DNA of 64,000 nt. Source: Neobacillus sp. PS3-12 (GTDB lineage Bacteria > Bacillota > Bacilli > Bacillales > Cytobacillaceae). The translations under genes and the position numbers were made by a program. The first letter of the stretch is position 1. The number at the start of each line of letters is the position of its first letter. Under the pieces are notes generated by a model that worked only from the letters and a program-made list of their open reading frames with translations, had not been told where the DNA came from and searched no databases. Positions 45,545 to 53,831 of the stretch are shown piece after piece. Location of the stretch: positions 3,694,001 through 3,758,000 of the forward strand of contig NZ_CP133268.1 of the NCBI RefSeq assembly GCF_030915385.1. The letters are read 5' to 3'.

Positions 45545-46459
45545 TTATTGTCCTGTTGTTACTCCGCCAGCTCCGCCAGCTCCACCGGCTCCGCCAGCAG
45601 CATTGCCGCTGGATGTAGCAGGATTAAGCGCATCTTTTAGTGCTGAGTCATCAACTTTTACGTTGGCAGCTTTGAGTTCTTTTTGTATTCTTGCATTAAT
45701 AATATCGTTTGTAAGCTTAGACTCTTTAACAGCGGTGATGATATCCTTTTTCATTGCATTATAGGATTTCTTCGGTTTCTCGCCAGTTTTTTGAATAATA
45801 TGATAGCCATATTGTGATTTAACTGGTGCACTGATTTCGTTTACTTTAAGAGCAAATGCAGCCTTTTCAAAGTCAGGATCCATCTTGCCTGTTCCAAACC
45901 AGCCAAGATCGCCGCCTTTATCTTTCGTACCTGTATCTGTTGAGTATTTTTTAGCCAAATCCTCAAATTTTGCCCCAGCATCAAGTTGTTTTTTCACATC
46001 ATTGGCAGTAGCTTCATCAGCCACAAGAATATGTCTTGCTTTAATATCAGGTTTATAGTTATTGTAGTAATCCTTTAATTCTTTATCCGTAACCTTTACA
46101 TCCTGCATGGCAGCCTTTTCTTGGAGCATACCAACCTTCATAGTTTCCTTAAGGTCACTCTCGTTTTTATATCCATATTGAGCTAAGGCCATTTGGAAGT
46201 TTGACCCTAAATCGGTTTTAAGCTGGGATACCTTAGCGTTAAGCTCCTTGTCAGTAACAGTATACTTTTTTGAAAGAACCTTTTCATAAAGAAGCTGCTG
46301 CAAGGCTTGAGTCCCAATCTTATCTTTCATCATCGTATAAAGCTCGTCCTTCGTAACGTTTCCTGCACTACTTTGAGCTACGTTGCTTGAAGAAGCACTA
46401 CATGCACTTAAGGCTAGTACTCCACTTGTTAAAGTGAGAGCCAACATCCATTTTTTCAT
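45545..46459 (-). CDS. prsA: PrsA, extracellular foldase lipoprotein
   Basis: A 304-residue lipoprotein with signal peptide and lipobox (LSAC near residue 20), which anchors it outside the membrane. The parvulin domain (about 132-225: KARHILVADEATANDVKKQL, KGGDLGWFGTGKM, KSQYGYHIIQ) isomerises peptidyl-prolyl bonds and helps fold secreted proteins; flanking helical regions form the chaperone bowl. The last residues are an unusual low-complexity run of GGA repeats followed by VTTGQ, longer than typical. ATG at 46459 follows AGGAGAG. It is monocistronic. In B. subtilis ScoC, encoded nearby, represses it. Confidence 0.94.
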   Translation of the reverse strand: MKKWMLALTLTSGVLALSACSASSSNVAQSSAGNVTKDELYTMMKDKIGTQALQQLLYEKVLSKKYTVTDKELNAKVSQLKTDLGSNFQMALAQYGYKNESDLKETMKVGMLQEKAAMQDVKVTDKELKDYYNNYKPDIKARHILVADEATANDVKKQLDAGAKFEDLAKKYSTDTGTKDKGGDLGWFGTGKMDPDFEKAAFALKVNEISAPVKSQYGYHIIQKTGEKPKKSYNAMKKDIITAVKESKLTNDIINARIQKELKAANVKVDDSALKDALNPATSSGNAAGGAGGAGGAGGVTTGQ

Positions 46460-46659
46460 CAACAAATCTCTCCTAAAGTATATATTCGATTACAATACAA
46501 TTTTTACTATAACATAAACCTTTGTGACTTCAAAAAGATATACCATATTTATGTAGTACTTTTTATGGAAAAATGCTCGGATTAGAGATAATTGGGTACT
46601 AACCCATCCCAATTTTTTAGGAAATACATATGATAAAAAAAAGATAAGGAGGTGGAATT

Positions 46660-46749
46660 ATGTCTGGTGGTTACGCTGGAGGAGGATTTGCATTAATTGT
46701 TGTCCTCTTTATCTTATTGATTATTATCGGAGCCTCTTGGGTTTATTAA
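46660..46749 (+). CDS. sscA: SscA/YjcZ-family small spore coat assembly protein
   Basis: A 29-residue protein too short for routine gene calling. It reads MSGGYAGGGFALIVVLFILL and ends IIIGASWVY, the exact layout of the YjcZ/SscA family: glycine-rich start, one hydrophobic helix and a closing WVY-like tail. In B. subtilis SscA (YhzE) lies in the same place, near prsA, and takes part in spore coat assembly and germination. RBS AAGGAGGTGG is very strong. The gene has its own terminator. Confidence 0.88.
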   Translation: MSGGYAGGGFALIVVLFILLIIIGASWVY

Positions 46750-46769
46750 TCTGAGTTTCCAAACGGGAA

Positions 46770-46803
46770 AAGCGGTGAGGACGATCTCAGCGCTTTTTCT
46801 TTT
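46770..46803 (+). terminator. Intrinsic terminator of the sscA-like gene
   Basis: AAAGCG.TGAG and CTCA.CGCTTT pair around GACGAT, followed by TTCTTTTT. Confidence 0.8.
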
Positions 46804-46982
46804 TATGTGAACAAATTTTCTATATAGGAGGATACAAGAAGGATGGTTATTAAGATATTAATTGTTCTAAACACTTTATTTTGCCGTTCTTCAGGTATGT
46901 CCTTTTGAATACATAAAGAGTTTGTCATCTTGTTCACATAGTATAGTATGGTAACAGCCATCACAATAAAAATGGAGATCAT
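46803..46982 (-). CDS. Small two-helix membrane protein
   Basis: A 59-residue protein with two hydrophobic helices (IFIVMAVTILYYV and TINILITILLVSSYI) separated by a charged loop (QKDIPEERQNKVFR). ATG at 46982 with AGGGAGGGA upstream gives it a credible start. It overlaps the far side of the sscA-like terminator by a base. I do not recognise it; proteins of this sort are common in Bacillus and mostly unstudied. Confidence 0.55.
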   Translation of the reverse strand: MISIFIVMAVTILYYVNKMTNSLCIQKDIPEERQNKVFRTINILITILLVSSYIENLFT

Positions 46983-47290
46983 CAAAGATTCCCTCCCTTG
47001 TGTAAAATATTTTATTTAATGGGAGAGCACCTTTTAAAATAAAAAAAGACCCACCATATTCTTCATGAATACTACGATAACAAAAATAATTAAAAAAAGA
47101 TAGCTTAAAAAGATTTAAACGTAAAATTAGTAGAATTATAAGGTGTAAATGTGAGAAAATGGTAAGCGGAATCACCCACGGTTAAAGAGAAATCAATAAA
47201 AAGCATCTCTTTAAAAAAATCGTTTACCTCTATGATGTTTAGGTGAATAATGAATTATAATATGGAAAAGGTCTGAAATGAGGTTGTATT
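46983..47290. other. Intergenic region before yhaI
   Basis: A 308-base AT-rich stretch. AAAGAGA and TCTCTTT form a weak hairpin near 47185-47215. No ORF with a good RBS is seen apart from the flanking genes. Confidence 0.45.
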
Positions 47291-47626
47291 ATGGATGAAC
47301 GTGAGCTCTTAAAACGAATCCAACTGCTGGAATATCATCAAAAACTATTGTTAAAGCTAGTAAACAATCCAAAATTGGAATTTAATAAACTAATTATTGA
47401 AAAAGGGATTTCAGAGCAGGAAGTAAAAAACTTCTTCAAATTGTGTGAAGAAATGTGCAAAAAAATGGAAGCACAAAAAGCGGAAGGTTTTGTCTATTTT
47501 AGTCCGCTTTTTGATGAATTTTCTACTTCCTTACCACTTACTCTCCAAACAGAAGAAGTAATACAAGCTTGCCTTAGCCAGAATCTATTTGAGTCGCTCA
47601 TGCTTGATTTCAAAAAATACATTTAA
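47291..47626 (+). CDS. yhaI: YhaI, DUF1878 family protein
   Basis: The 111-residue cytoplasmic helical protein opens DERELLKRIQLLEYHQKLLL and contains FKLCEEMCKKMEAQKAEGFV, typical of the DUF1878 (YhaI) family of Bacillus. No function is established. Its position between prsA and scoC is the same as in B. subtilis. It converges on scoC with only three bases between the stop codons. RBS AATGAGG is weak but placed correctly. Confidence 0.87.
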   Translation: MDERELLKRIQLLEYHQKLLLKLVNNPKLEFNKLIIEKGISEQEVKNFFKLCEEMCKKMEAQKAEGFVYFSPLFDEFSTSLPLTLQTEEVIQACLSQNLFESLMLDFKKYI

Positions 47627-47629
47627 CTT

Positions 47630-48205
47630 TTACACTAATTCTTGTTCTGAGTTCTGAATTTTTACAAGCTTGCCATTTTCCTCTGTAAATTCATTTTCAA
47701 CATTATTAAATGACTTTTCGAAAATTTCCATGAAGTCATCGCCGTAAATATTGCGGACGATTGCCATCATTTCAATAATATCAGGGAACTTTCCATAAAG
47801 TTCCTTTAGCGGTAATGCCCCAGATACCACAGAATTAGTCGTCGGGTTATAGTTTTCCATTAACCGCAACAAGATGTCTTCACCTTCAGGAGTAAGTTCA
47901 ATGTACGTGTTACGTTTGTCATTTTCTTTTTTAGAAAATTTAAGTAAACCTCTTTCCTCTAATTTTTTCGAAAAATTGAATGCTGTGGATACATGCATAA
48001 CCCCAAATTTTGCAACGTCTGAGATTGAAGCACCATGTAAATGGTACGCAATCCAAAGAATATGATGTTCATTAATGTTTAGATCAAAAGGTTTGATCCA
48101 CTGCTGCCAATCCTTCTCAATTGATTTCCACAATGCTTTACTTAATTGTGCAATTCGCTGGCTAAATAGCATCGCTTCTTTCATGGAATATTGTTTCTCA
48201 GCCAT
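47630..48205 (-). CDS. scoC: ScoC (Hpr), transition-state regulator
   Basis: A 191-residue MarR-family repressor of protease, sporulation and peptide transport genes. The central region is nearly the B. subtilis sequence: [59 protein letters not shown] and DKRNTYIEL, covering the winged helix. The C-terminal region ([20 protein letters not shown]) is the typical extension. Start ATG 48205 is likely, with GTG at 48217 an alternative. It is transcribed away from a gap rich in AT; the neighbouring prsA is a known target in B. subtilis. Confidence 0.93.
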   Translation of the reverse strand: MAEKQYSMKEAMLFSQRIAQLSKALWKSIEKDWQQWIKPFDLNINEHHILWIAYHLHGASISDVAKFGVMHVSTAFNFSKKLEERGLLKFSKKENDKRNTYIELTPEGEDILLRLMENYNPTTNSVVSGALPLKELYGKFPDIIEMMAIVRNIYGDDFMEIFEKSFNNVENEFTEENGKLVKIQNSEQELV

Positions 48206-48552
48206 CCCCAATTTCACCTACTTTTTTATTTCTCTATTAATATTATGCCAATAAAACAAAGATTAATAAAGATGTTAATTTACAAAATTTTTAGAAATTA
48301 TTTTAGTCACTAAAACATCCTATGTTACGTTTTTAAAAGTTGTTATATAAATGGATGTATTTAAAAATAATTAGTTATCAATTTAATAATAAATAGTTTT
48401 CTCGAATATTTCCACTTTTTTTGAAAGTTTTGTTAACATTTAATATTCAGATATTGAATGTTAAATGTTTTTAGAATATATTGGGCTCATATGAAGACAC
48501 AAAACCACATATAAATGGGAGAACAGCTTCTTTAAGTAAGGGAGGTTTGCCA
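48206..48552. other. AT-rich intergenic region upstream of scoC
   Basis: A gap of about 350 bases between divergent genes. Several AATATT/TTAATATT patches are present. I could not assign promoters or operators with confidence and see no RNA gene. Confidence 0.45.
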
Positions 48553-48744
48553 ATGGTCACTACAGCAATCATTTTATTCATTGTTAGTGCGTTATTATTT
48601 ATGGCAACCATATATTATGGGCTGGCATTTTTAAGACCGGGTGTATATCCTCCAAAACAAGTTTTAAAGAGCAGAGCCCTGGCGTCAGGGAGTGCTGGAG
48701 GAATTTTGCTGATCATCGGAATCCTTATTTTTATCATTTGGTAA
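48553..48744 (+). CDS. Small membrane protein with two helices
   Basis: A 63-residue protein: helix 1 is TTAIILFIVSALLFMATIYY, then GLAFLRPGVYPPKQVLKSRA as a loop, and helix 2 is GSAGGILLIIGILIFII. ATG at 48553 follows GGGAGG, so the longer upstream reading is unnecessary. I do not recognise a named family, although similar small proteins stand near trpP in related bacilli. Function unknown. It converges on trpP across a shared terminator. Confidence 0.72.
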   Translation: MVTTAIILFIVSALLFMATIYYGLAFLRPGVYPPKQVLKSRALASGSAGGILLIIGILIFIIW

Positions 48745-48751
48745 GCTTATA

Positions 48752-48783
48752 TAAAAAAAGAACCTGAGAAAGGTTCTTTTTTC
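48752..48783. terminator. Bidirectional terminator
   Basis: AAAAAAGAACCT-GAGAA-AGGTTCTTTTTT between converging genes. Confidence 0.9.
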
Positions 48784-48811
48784 TGTTACAGCCAGCTACG
48801 TACTGGTGTAC

Positions 48812-49342
48812 TTACTTTTGAGCAAGTGATTGTGAAGTTAATTTTGTTCTTTTCACAATGGAAAGAGCAATTGGGTAGATAACTATCATTGCGATTGTGT
48901 TAATAACTGCAGCTGGTAATACGACAGCAGCAAATAATCCAGTGAATGCACCAGGTAATCCAACAATGAAATATGCAGATGTTAAAAATGCTATCCCTGA
49001 AATAATCGTTCCAACCGCTGTTAGGATTGCAACACTAACAATGTTGTTGCGGAATTTGTTCAAAGATAGGAATAATCCAAAGAAAACAAAAGATGTGACA
49101 AATTTATCAATAATGTTTGGAATTAAGCCGCCAGGGAATGTTGTTGTAATCCCTGAAATTAAGCCAGTAACGATCCCTAAAAGCAGAACACTTTTAAAAT
49201 CTGGAAAAAGAATAATTCCTAAAAACATCATTGCCAACATCATATCCGGTTTCATTCCAAGAAAAATTCCAGGTATTACAGCATGTAACACTGCCCCAAT
49301 TCCCACCAAAAGTGCAAGAGCAACTAAATTCTTCGTATTCAT
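48812..49342 (-). CDS. trpP: TrpP, tryptophan transporter
   Basis: A 176-residue membrane protein with about five helices: LVALALLVGIGAVLHAVIPG, DMMLAMMFLGIILFPDF, VLLLGIVTGLISGITTTFPG and later ones, in the order of B. subtilis TrpP (YhaG). It imports tryptophan. The untranslated region just before ATG holds several GAG/TAG triplets overlapping the ribosome binding site, as in TRAP-regulated trpP. It is monocistronic here; serC, next to trpP in B. subtilis, is absent. Confidence 0.9.
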   Translation of the reverse strand: MNTKNLVALALLVGIGAVLHAVIPGIFLGMKPDMMLAMMFLGIILFPDFKSVLLLGIVTGLISGITTTFPGGLIPNIIDKFVTSFVFFGLFLSLNKFRNNIVSVAILTAVGTIISGIAFLTSAYFIVGLPGAFTGLFAAVVLPAAVINTIAMIVIYPIALSIVKRTKLTSQSLAQK

Positions 49343-49344
49343 TT

Positions 49345-49367
49345 CTCATCTCTCCTCAGCTATTCTA
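49345..49367 (-). promoter_or_regulatory. Candidate TRAP-binding triplets at the trpP ribosome binding site
   Basis: On the minus strand the sequence reads TAG-aa-TAG-ct-GAG-GAG-agat-GAG-aa-ATG. Spacers of two bases between the first triplets fit TRAP; the later ones do not fit perfectly. Binding would hide the ribosome binding site when tryptophan is plentiful. Confidence 0.45.
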
Positions 49368-49476
49368 ATAATTTTATTTGGTTTCTCCTGCAGTGCACTC
49401 ATTGCCTGCAGCGAAAAACTTGATAGTATTATAGCATACTATTTTAAAAGGATAAAGTAATAAATTTTCAGTTAAT

Positions 49477-50206
49477 TTACTGTTCCAAAATGGATGGAGG
49501 GGTCTTTAAAAACCTTAACCGATAGGCGTTCATTGCCGTTTCTCCAAGTTGATTGAGAAGATTATGATTGGCATAGGCACCCACAAATGCGCCGATACCG
49601 GGCACAAGCTGGAGTAATTTGGCAAAGTCGATATAATCCCTGTATTCTTGTTGAAACTTGCGCCAATCCATATCAGCAAGGAGACTTTTCTGGTTCTCCC
49701 AATCTTCAATAATGGATAACGTTTCCTTTCGAGTTAGATTGCTTGAAAAGGCAAGCTGAAATACATGAAGAATAAATAATCTTTCTGTATATTCCTTTGT
49801 ATCAAACCCGTATATTGAAGCCAGTTCATAAAGGAACTTCATTTTTATCGTTAGTAATAAAGGAAAATCAGCCAGACCAAGGAGAATCCCCCCGCACCGG
49901 TCTGGCACCCTCCACCAAGGCCGTTTTTTGATAAAGGGCTATTTTTTTTCTGGCTAAATCATCTTTTTCAGCAAGTGATAACCCCTGGGCCTGATTTCTG
50001 GGGGTAGTGATTTGTGATCCGGCTAAAGTAACTTTGACCATCTGCTTTATACTCTCAGTTACAGCTTGGTGTACCTTATCAGGGATCAGATCAGTGATTT
50101 TCCCTTGTGCCTTTTTGGACATTCTAGCCATAATTCCCGACCGTTTCACGAGCTTGTGCTTCCATAATAGAATTTCCTCATAAACTTTTAACTCATAATC
50201 GTTCAT
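49477..50206 (-). pseudogene. ecsC: EcsC, frameshifted near 49905
   Basis: EcsC is the third product of the ecs locus (about 236 residues in B. subtilis), a soluble or peripheral protein of unknown action. The first frame from ATG 50206 gives YELKVYEEILLWKHKLVKRS through KTALVEGA, then nonsense to a TGA. The frame one base later supplies GGILLGLADFPLLLTIKMKF to the end at 49477. The intervening bases, read in the third frame, give TGAGG, as in intact EcsC, so two single-base losses some 15 bases apart, one in the G6 run, are the simplest explanation. Gene position after ecsB is normal. Confidence 0.85.
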
Positions 50207-50265
50207 AATCCCCCAACCTTTACGGAGTATTTTGGGTCTCAAGACAAGAGGTGAAAAACGACATT

Positions 50266-51480
50266 TCATTCAGACTTAAATCTGTTTTTATTATAAATAA
50301 ATACAAAAATGTAGCTGAATGCACTTCCTGCAAGCAATTCAATTAAAGCACTCGACCATTGACCTTTGAACAAAAGAATGACCGTAAAGAGAACGGTTTG
50401 AACAATTAAAACCACCATTAATAAGGAATAAAAGGCGGTTTTTTTATAACTTGCCTGGACTGGATACAACTCGACCCAAATTTTACTTTGATGATGGTTC
50501 CAAAGCGGCAATAGTTGAAAACCAGTTAAGTATAAAAACAAAACCGCTATCAATATTTGTCCAGGTCCAAAGGAAAGGAAATAAATCGCCAGTCCTCCAA
50601 TAATTGTTAATCTGATAAATAGGCCAAGATAGTCACCAGAGCGAAGAAAGGTTCTGACGAATAAGTATTGGAAGGTTTTCTCCTGAGAAAAACCCATTGG
50701 CTTTACAAGCAAATCCAGCCATTTTCTCCGTTTGACTGTATCTTTAAGCATTGGAACATCTGTAAAAAGATTAGCCAGTCGATAAAAGGAATTCATCCGT
50801 TTTTCTTCTTGGCTAATTAATAAATCCCATTTTAAACTACTGTTTTTTGTTGATTTATAAAAGAATCGATAGTATAAAGCCATGACAACAGCAATCAAAA
50901 GTAAAATTAGTGGATTTGCCTGCTTAAATAATAAAAAGGCAAATGTAGTATTAATAAAGTAGCGAACGATCCCATCCCATCGGTAAACAGCAGGATGGAT
51001 AAAATATTGTATTCGCCAGCTGCTAGCCAAATTCCAAGCCTTAAGCGCCAGAAGCATAATTAAAAAAGTGAAAAAAGGGCGGAACCCACTGGTGCTTACC
51101 CTGGCATACATGGGCATGAAGACTGCGAGAACCAATAATAATATGTACCCTTGATAAATAAGACTAACGATCCCGGAACGGTAAAAATACCGTTTCATTT
51201 TGTTTTCAAGCGGCAGTAAAAACACTTGATCGGCTTCCAGTAAAAAGTTATAAACGGGGCTGTAGGTGAGAAAAAGCCCAATGAAAACTGCCATAATGAT
51301 TTCTGCCGGAAAATGCTCTGGCAGCCCTTTTACCCAGTTTTGATAATAGTAGGCAGCTGCCCCAATTAAAAAGACTAATACAATCATTAAATGGCCATTA
51401 AAGATATAACGGAGATATTTCCCCAAATCTTTTGTTCGCTGGCTAAAACGGTCTCTCCAAAGTTTATGATCATCAAACAT
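50266..51480 (-). CDS. ecsB: EcsB, ABC transporter membrane subunit
   Basis: A 404-residue integral membrane protein with about nine to ten helices (GHLMIVLVFLIGAAAYYYQN, IMAVFIGLFLTYSPVYNFLL and others). It starts DDHKLWRDRFSQRTKDLGKY, typical of EcsB. Together with EcsA it forms an exporter-like ABC complex that affects protein secretion, regulated proteolysis and competence in B. subtilis. The ATG at 51480 lies 8 bases inside ecsA, so translation is coupled; GGAAG serves as ribosome binding site. Frame intact throughout. Confidence 0.9.
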   Translation of the reverse strand: MFDDHKLWRDRFSQRTKDLGKYLRYIFNGHLMIVLVFLIGAAAYYYQNWVKGLPEHFPAEIIMAVFIGLFLTYSPVYNFLLEADQVFLLPLENKMKRYFYRSGIVSLIYQGYILLLVLAVFMPMYARVSTSGFRPFFTFLIMLLALKAWNLASSWRIQYFIHPAVYRWDGIVRYFINTTFAFLLFKQANPLILLLIAVVMALYYRFFYKSTKNSSLKWDLLISQEEKRMNSFYRLANLFTDVPMLKDTVKRRKWLDLLVKPMGFSQEKTFQYLFVRTFLRSGDYLGLFIRLTIIGGLAIYFLSFGPGQILIAVLFLYLTGFQLLPLWNHHQSKIWVELYPVQASYKKTAFYSLLMVVLIVQTVLFTVILLFKGQWSSALIELLAGSAFSYIFVFIYNKNRFKSE

Positions 51481-52213
51481 AATTTTCTTCCTTTGTCAGC
51501 TGGATATATAAATCATCTAAAGAAGCATCAGGCATTGAAAATTGCGCTCTTAATTCTTGAAGGGTGCCCTTTGCACGGATTTTCCCTTCATGGAGGATGA
51601 CAAAGCGATCACAATATTTTTCTGCTGTGGCCAAAATGTGAGTTGAAATTAAAATGCCGGCACCCGCATCTTTCATTTTCTTCATTAAATCCAAGAGGGA
51701 TTGAATACCCAGCGGGTCAAGCCCAACAAACGGCTCATCCACTATATAAAGGGATGGTTGCACTAAAAAGGCACACATAATCATTACTTTTTGTTTCATT
51801 CCTTTTGAAAAATGAGCAGGAAACCAGCTTAGACGTTTTTCCATTCGAAATTCTTTAAGTAATGGTGATATTCTTTCACGATATGAGGCCTCATCTAATC
51901 CGTATGCCATAGCCGTCAATTTTAAATGTTCCTCCAGAGTGAGCTCATCGTATAAAACAGGTGTTTCAGGGATATAGGTAATCAATTTTCGATAAGCTTC
52001 TTTTTCCTTGTTAAAGGAGAGTCCGTTGATCTTAATTTCTCCATGATGGGGTTCCATCAGACCAATAATATGTTTTATGGTCGTACTTTTTCCGGCACCG
52101 TTCAAGCCAATGAGGCCGACCATCTCCTTATTGTTAATTTCAAATGAGATGTCCTTTAAAACGGGGTTTCTTGTATATCCACCCGTTAAATTTTCAATTG
52201 ATAATAAAGACAT
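51473..52213 (-). CDS. ecsA: EcsA, ABC transporter ATPase
   Basis: A 246-residue ATP-binding subunit. Walker A is GLNGAGKST (about 38-46), Q loop YIPETPVLYDELTL, signature HFSKGMKQK (normally LSGGQ; the SKGMKQ form is usual for EcsA-like exporters), Walker B LYIVDEPFVGLDP and the H switch STHILATAEKYCD. It powers the EcsB membrane subunit. The start at 52213 follows AGGAAGGACG. First gene of ecsABC and divergent from hit, with the repeated RNA-like segment in between. Confidence 0.93.
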   Translation of the reverse strand: MSLLSIENLTGGYTRNPVLKDISFEINNKEMVGLIGLNGAGKSTTIKHIIGLMEPHHGEIKINGLSFNKEKEAYRKLITYIPETPVLYDELTLEEHLKLTAMAYGLDEASYRERISPLLKEFRMEKRLSWFPAHFSKGMKQKVMIMCAFLVQPSLYIVDEPFVGLDPLGIQSLLDLMKKMKDAGAGILISTHILATAEKYCDRFVILHEGKIRAKGTLQELRAQFSMPDASLDDLYIQLTKEENYV

Positions 52214-52339
52214 TCGCAACGTCCTTCCTATTCTTTATGCTTTTATTTTAACAAATCATCATAAGGTAAAAAAGAAATTGAAATAAATCGAAATTCTTTT
52301 GTATATTCTTCTCCCAAACGGACATCATAATATTCGAAG

Positions 52340-52749
52340 GGGAACAAAAAAAGTGATGATAACTTCATCGCAAAAATTGAAATGAGGTGTTGGTCGCAGA
52401 CCAGTTTCCTTCAATTCATTAGCTTCAAGAACGTTCCAAAAAAGGGGATGGTTGTTTTGCACAAAGTGTATTGTAACCATTTGATGAACCATTTAGCTTT
52501 TTGAAATAAACAACTTCAAATGAGGTGTTTATCAAAGACCATCAACCGTTTAACACTTTATACGTTGTGAAAACATATGAAGAAGATTAGGGGATGGTAA
52601 GCTTGAACAGTAATCGCTCTTTATAAGAAACACTACATGATAAATGAGGTGTTTATCAAAGAAAGAGACCTAATTGAACGATAACTTAAGAAGCAAAGAG
52701 TTTCCCTTCAAGAAGGCAGGATTCTACGGATCCTGTCTTTCTTTTTTTC
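52340..52749 (+). ncRNA. Triple structured repeat ending in a terminator (RNA candidate)
   Basis: Between ecsA and hit the block AAATGAGGTGTTTATCAAAGA occurs at about 52380, 52518 and 52642, the first copy being more diverged. Each copy can be the 3' side of a stem whose 5' side differs in sequence but stays complementary: ATAAACA/TGTTTAT in copy 2, AAACAC/GTGTTT in copy 3. GGGGATGGT recurs at 52444 and 52590. The segment finishes with a strong terminator before the hit ribosome binding site, so a plus-strand transcript would end here. I know no named RNA family that it matches. Each ATGAGGTGT could also open a short peptide. Confidence 0.45.
52710..52749 (+). terminator. Intrinsic terminator before hit
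   Basis: AAGGCAGGAT-TCTACGG-ATCCTGTCTT followed by TCTTTTTTT. It stands 50 bases before the hit start and after the triple repeat. Confidence 0.85.
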
Positions 52750-52799
52750 TTATGATTGATAAAATCAATAATAAACATAATTTGGAAAGGTTGTGCAAA

Positions 52800-53219
52800 A
52801 TGAGCGATTGTATTTTTTGCAAAATTATAAATGGAGAAATTCCATCCTCAAAGGTATTTGAAAATGAACATGTTCTTGCTTTTCTGGACATCAGTCAAGT
52901 AACTAAAGGGCATACACTCATAATTCCAAAAGTACATAAAGAAAACTTATTTGAACTAACACCTGAAATGGCAAAAAATATATTTGAAGTGGTTCCTAAG
53001 ATTGCCAATGCTTTAAAAACAGAGTATGAACCAGTTGGCTTAAATCTTGTTAACAATAATGGAGAGCAAGCAGGCCAAACTGTTTTCCATTTCCATATGC
53101 ATTTAATCCCTCGTTACGGGAAAGGTGATGGTTTTGGTGCTGTTTGGAAAAATAATCAAAGTGATTATTCACCAAATCAGCTGCAGGAAATGGCGGAAGG
53201 CATTCGTAAGCGTTTATAA
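52800..53219 (+). CDS. hit: Hit, HIT-family nucleotide hydrolase
   Basis: A 139-residue HIT protein. The catalytic triad motif is HFHMHLIPR, preceded by NNGEQAGQTVFH; the start SDCIFCKIINGEIPSSKVFE with a CxxC pair is the zinc-binding form. These enzymes hydrolyse phosphoramidate or phosphosulfate bonds of adenosine nucleotides. The ATG at 52800 is used; a longer reading adds an unrelated N-terminus, and GGAAAGG lies upstream of the chosen start. As in B. subtilis it is divergent from ecsA. A terminator follows. Confidence 0.94.
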   Translation: MSDCIFCKIINGEIPSSKVFENEHVLAFLDISQVTKGHTLIIPKVHKENLFELTPEMAKNIFEVVPKIANALKTEYEPVGLNLVNNNGEQAGQTVFHFHMHLIPRYGKGDGFGAVWKNNQSDYSPNQLQEMAEGIRKRL

Positions 53220-53230
53220 ATTTAGGAAAG

Positions 53231-53262
53231 CAAAAAGGCTGAGATTTCCTCAGCCTTTTTAT
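53231..53262 (+). terminator. Intrinsic terminator of hit
   Basis: AAAAAGGCTGAG-ATTTC-CTCAGCCTTTTT, a perfect stem with T-run. Confidence 0.9.
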
Positions 53263-53321
53263 TTAAATTAAGAAACATTGCGAAGTGTTTAAAAAATGAT
53301 GAATCCCTTGGCACCATCTGA

Positions 53322-53831
53322 TCACACTTCTAATAGTGTATATGTTGTCGTGTAAGAAGGGCTGGAGAATATTTGGTGCTGTGGCTGAGCTCCGATTTCC
53401 TCTGCTTGTTTGTTATGGGCGCCTTTAAACGAAGATGAATTTTTCCAATTAGAGAATGCTGTTTCGTTTTCCCAAACCGTTAAAACAATGTAAGTATTGG
53501 AAGAAAGCGGCCGAAGAACCCTGATAGCAATAAATCCTGGTTCATTTTCAATTTGTTTTGACCTGTTTTTAAAACGATATTCAAAGATTGGACGACCTTC
53601 GTCAGTAACAGGAATATTATTAAAAATAACAAACCCCTCAATTCCGATACTCCCTGAGGAATCAAGCACTTCGTATTTTCTGGGTTCTTTGAAGACTGTT
53701 TCACCTTCGGTTTCGTGCAACAACAAGGCAGTATCATCATTTTCCATGATTGCAATACTTTCTTGAGAGTTCTTTGCTTTGATTGTTTTTAAATATCCCA
53801 AGGTTCCTACTGTAATATAAACATTCATCAT
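53322..53831 (-). CDS. hmoB: HmoB-like haem-degrading monooxygenase / TRAP-family protein
   Basis: A 169-residue protein matching B. subtilis YhgC (HmoB) in length and position. The C-terminal half (about 65-165) is the antibiotic-biosynthesis-monooxygenase fold with GFIAIRVLRPLSSNTYIVLT and WENETAFSNWKNSSSFKGAH, where the Asn and His recall the IsdG haem site. The N-terminal part has MNVYITVGTLGYLKTIKAKN as in staphylococcal TRAP. It degrades haem to liberate iron. Adjacent to hemEHY, its haem context is clear. The start is either ATG at 53831 or 53828 after AGGAGG. Confidence 0.88.
   Translation of the reverse strand: MMNVYITVGTLGYLKTIKAKNSQESIAIMENDDTALLLHETEGETVFKEPRKYEVLDSSGSIGIEGFVIFNNIPVTDEGRPIFEYRFKNRSKQIENEPGFIAIRVLRPLSSNTYIVLTVWENETAFSNWKNSSSFKGAHNKQAEEIGAQPQHQIFSSPSYTTTYTLLEV

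Noticed and set aside
46983..47290. RNA gene in the AT-rich gap before yhaI
   Set aside because: Only a weak stem is present, with no promoter-terminator pair.
52380..52680. Type III toxin-antitoxin locus
   Set aside because: Tandem structured repeats plus terminator fit the antitoxin part, but the gene that follows is the housekeeping hit gene, not a ToxN-like nuclease.
52674..52799. N-terminal extension of Hit
   Set aside because: It runs through the terminator hairpin and is unlike other HIT proteins; ATG 52800 has a good RBS.
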